DNA from: Pomphorhynchus laevis | Lineage: Eukaryota; Acanthocephala; Palaeacanthocephala; Echinorhynchida; Pomphorhynchidae | DNA: 64,000 nt | Assembly (NCBI GenBank): GCA_012934845.2 | Contig: WNNJ02000671.1 | Coordinates: forward strand, 1 to 64,000 | Direction: 5' to 3' | Part shown: piece by piece, positions 63,445 to 64,000 of the stretch | Layout of the letters: every line of letters starts with the position of its first letter | Position numbering within the stretch: the first letter of the stretch is position 1 | The notes under the pieces: model-generated | The model's input: the letters and a program-made list of their open reading frames with translations, nothing else | The model's database searches: none | What the model was told of the DNA's origin: nothing | Position numbers and translations under genes: made by a program

Positions 63445-64000
63445 ATGTTAATTTCAAATTACAGTTTGACAATATGTCACATCAATTCTAAACAAGCAAT
63501 AGAAATACAAAACAGAATAATAACGATATATCGGTGCTATATTATTATGAATTACAATTCATCGAATGTGGTTTGTGCTATTAGTACAACTGACCACTGG
63601 AAATGTAATAATTTGATCACCGAGCGCGCTCCAGATAAAGTACAATTGACTGATTCTTTCGATCATGGAGTCCATGATCGAAAGAACGGAGTAGGAGTCG
63701 TTATTTCCGAGATACTTGTATCTTCTGTGCATGAAGTGCAGTGATAATCTGATAGATTGATGAAAATATCTATCATGGGTGATAAAATGAAACTTGACTT
63801 CGTCAGCGCATACGCTCCATAAATTGGGTCACCATCGAATAAAAATGACGAGTTATGGAACATGTTGGAGCAAGTAAGGTGTGATATAGCATCAGAAGAT
63901 TATCTGATGATTGCGTGTGATTTGAAAGGACACGATGAATCATCAAATGGGGGGGGGTAATGTATCTCAGTGTGGAAATGGATATGGCGACAAAAACAAT
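63445..64000 (+). pseudogene. RTE-group LINE endonuclease, cut by the window edge
   Basis: The + strand shows HGVHDRKNGVGVVIS, then after frame breaks MKLDFVSAYAP, NDELWNMLEQVRCDIASEDY, and LMIACDLKGHDESSN. These match the APE-endonuclease of RTE-group LINEs (craniofacial-development-protein-2-like: RNGVGIVL...VVSAYAPQVG...FW..LD..V...GGDLNGH). The GDLNGH box is CDLKGH. In-frame stops show it is dead. It continues beyond 64000. Confidence 0.75.

Noticed and set aside
63949-63958. Run of G near the right edge as a regulatory element
   Set aside because: A homopolymer in a decayed LINE, possibly a sequencing artefact.
1-64000. LTR retrotransposons, Polintons or other capsid-bearing elements
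   Set aside because: No integrase, protease, capsid or paired LTRs were recognised; all RTs here are LINE or Penelope type.

Overview
The window is AT-rich metazoan (invertebrate) nuclear DNA. The signs are spliceosomal introns as short as 44-60 nt with GT-AG ends, a recognisable animal host gene, and dense non-LTR and Penelope-like retroelements using the standard code. The species cannot be told from the sequence.

The backbone is one host gene on the + strand. Nineteen phase-compatible exons between 17239 and 62636 encode about 532 residues matching the C-terminal two thirds of NEMF (Rqc2/Caliban/Tae2), the 60S-binding factor of ribosome-associated quality control. In order they give the end of the coiled-coil region, the NFACT-R domain, an acidic/basic linker and the NFACT-C domain with its stop codon. 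No NFACT-N exons were found; they lie upstream of the window or in stretches I could not resolve. Introns inside the domains are tiny, while six later introns of 2-17 kb are packed with retroelements. Nearly everything else from 17 to 62 kb is therefore intronic.

Layout. 1-2.9 kb: a cluster of 3' ends of a Naiad-like Penelope element (PLE). 3-8 kb: AT-rich, with two more PLE termini and a foldback. 8.4-16.4 kb: a PLE N-terminal fragment, an I/Jockey-group LINE (9142-11865) with a 14-bp target duplication, a LINE with a restriction-like endonuclease (11880-14990), and a PLE reverse transcriptase with its 3' terminus. 17.2-20.9 kb: NEMF exons. 22.1-27.2 kb: a 5'-truncated copy of the restriction-endonuclease LINE next to a long CR1/L2-group LINE with overlapping ORF1 and ORF2. 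27.2-27.4 kb: two NEMF exons. 27.9-36 kb: LINE fragments, a ~240-bp satellite, a canonical PLE 3' end with GIY-YIG and a hammerhead-like core, and more LINE remnants. 36.7-39.2 kb: two acidic NEMF exons. 39-56 kb: a giant intron with foldbacks, a degenerate restriction-endonuclease LINE, a minisatellite, a Rex1/Babar-like LINE tail and PLE pieces. 56.4-62.6 kb: the NFACT-C exons, with a PLE fragment carrying an N-terminal-type GIY-YIG between them. 63.4-64 kb: an RTE-group LINE endonuclease running off the end.

Two RNA-level signals stand out. The Naiad-like termini carry three helices, two interleaved as a pseudoknot, whose pairing is kept by compensatory changes among dispersed copies. Separately, at least four loci carry hammerhead-ribozyme-like cores (CTGANGA, 6-bp stem, GAAA) with different but paired stem II sequences, mostly inside foldback elements. 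The ~240-bp satellite also appears to derive from the Naiad-like terminus. None of these could be tested by folding or database search here.
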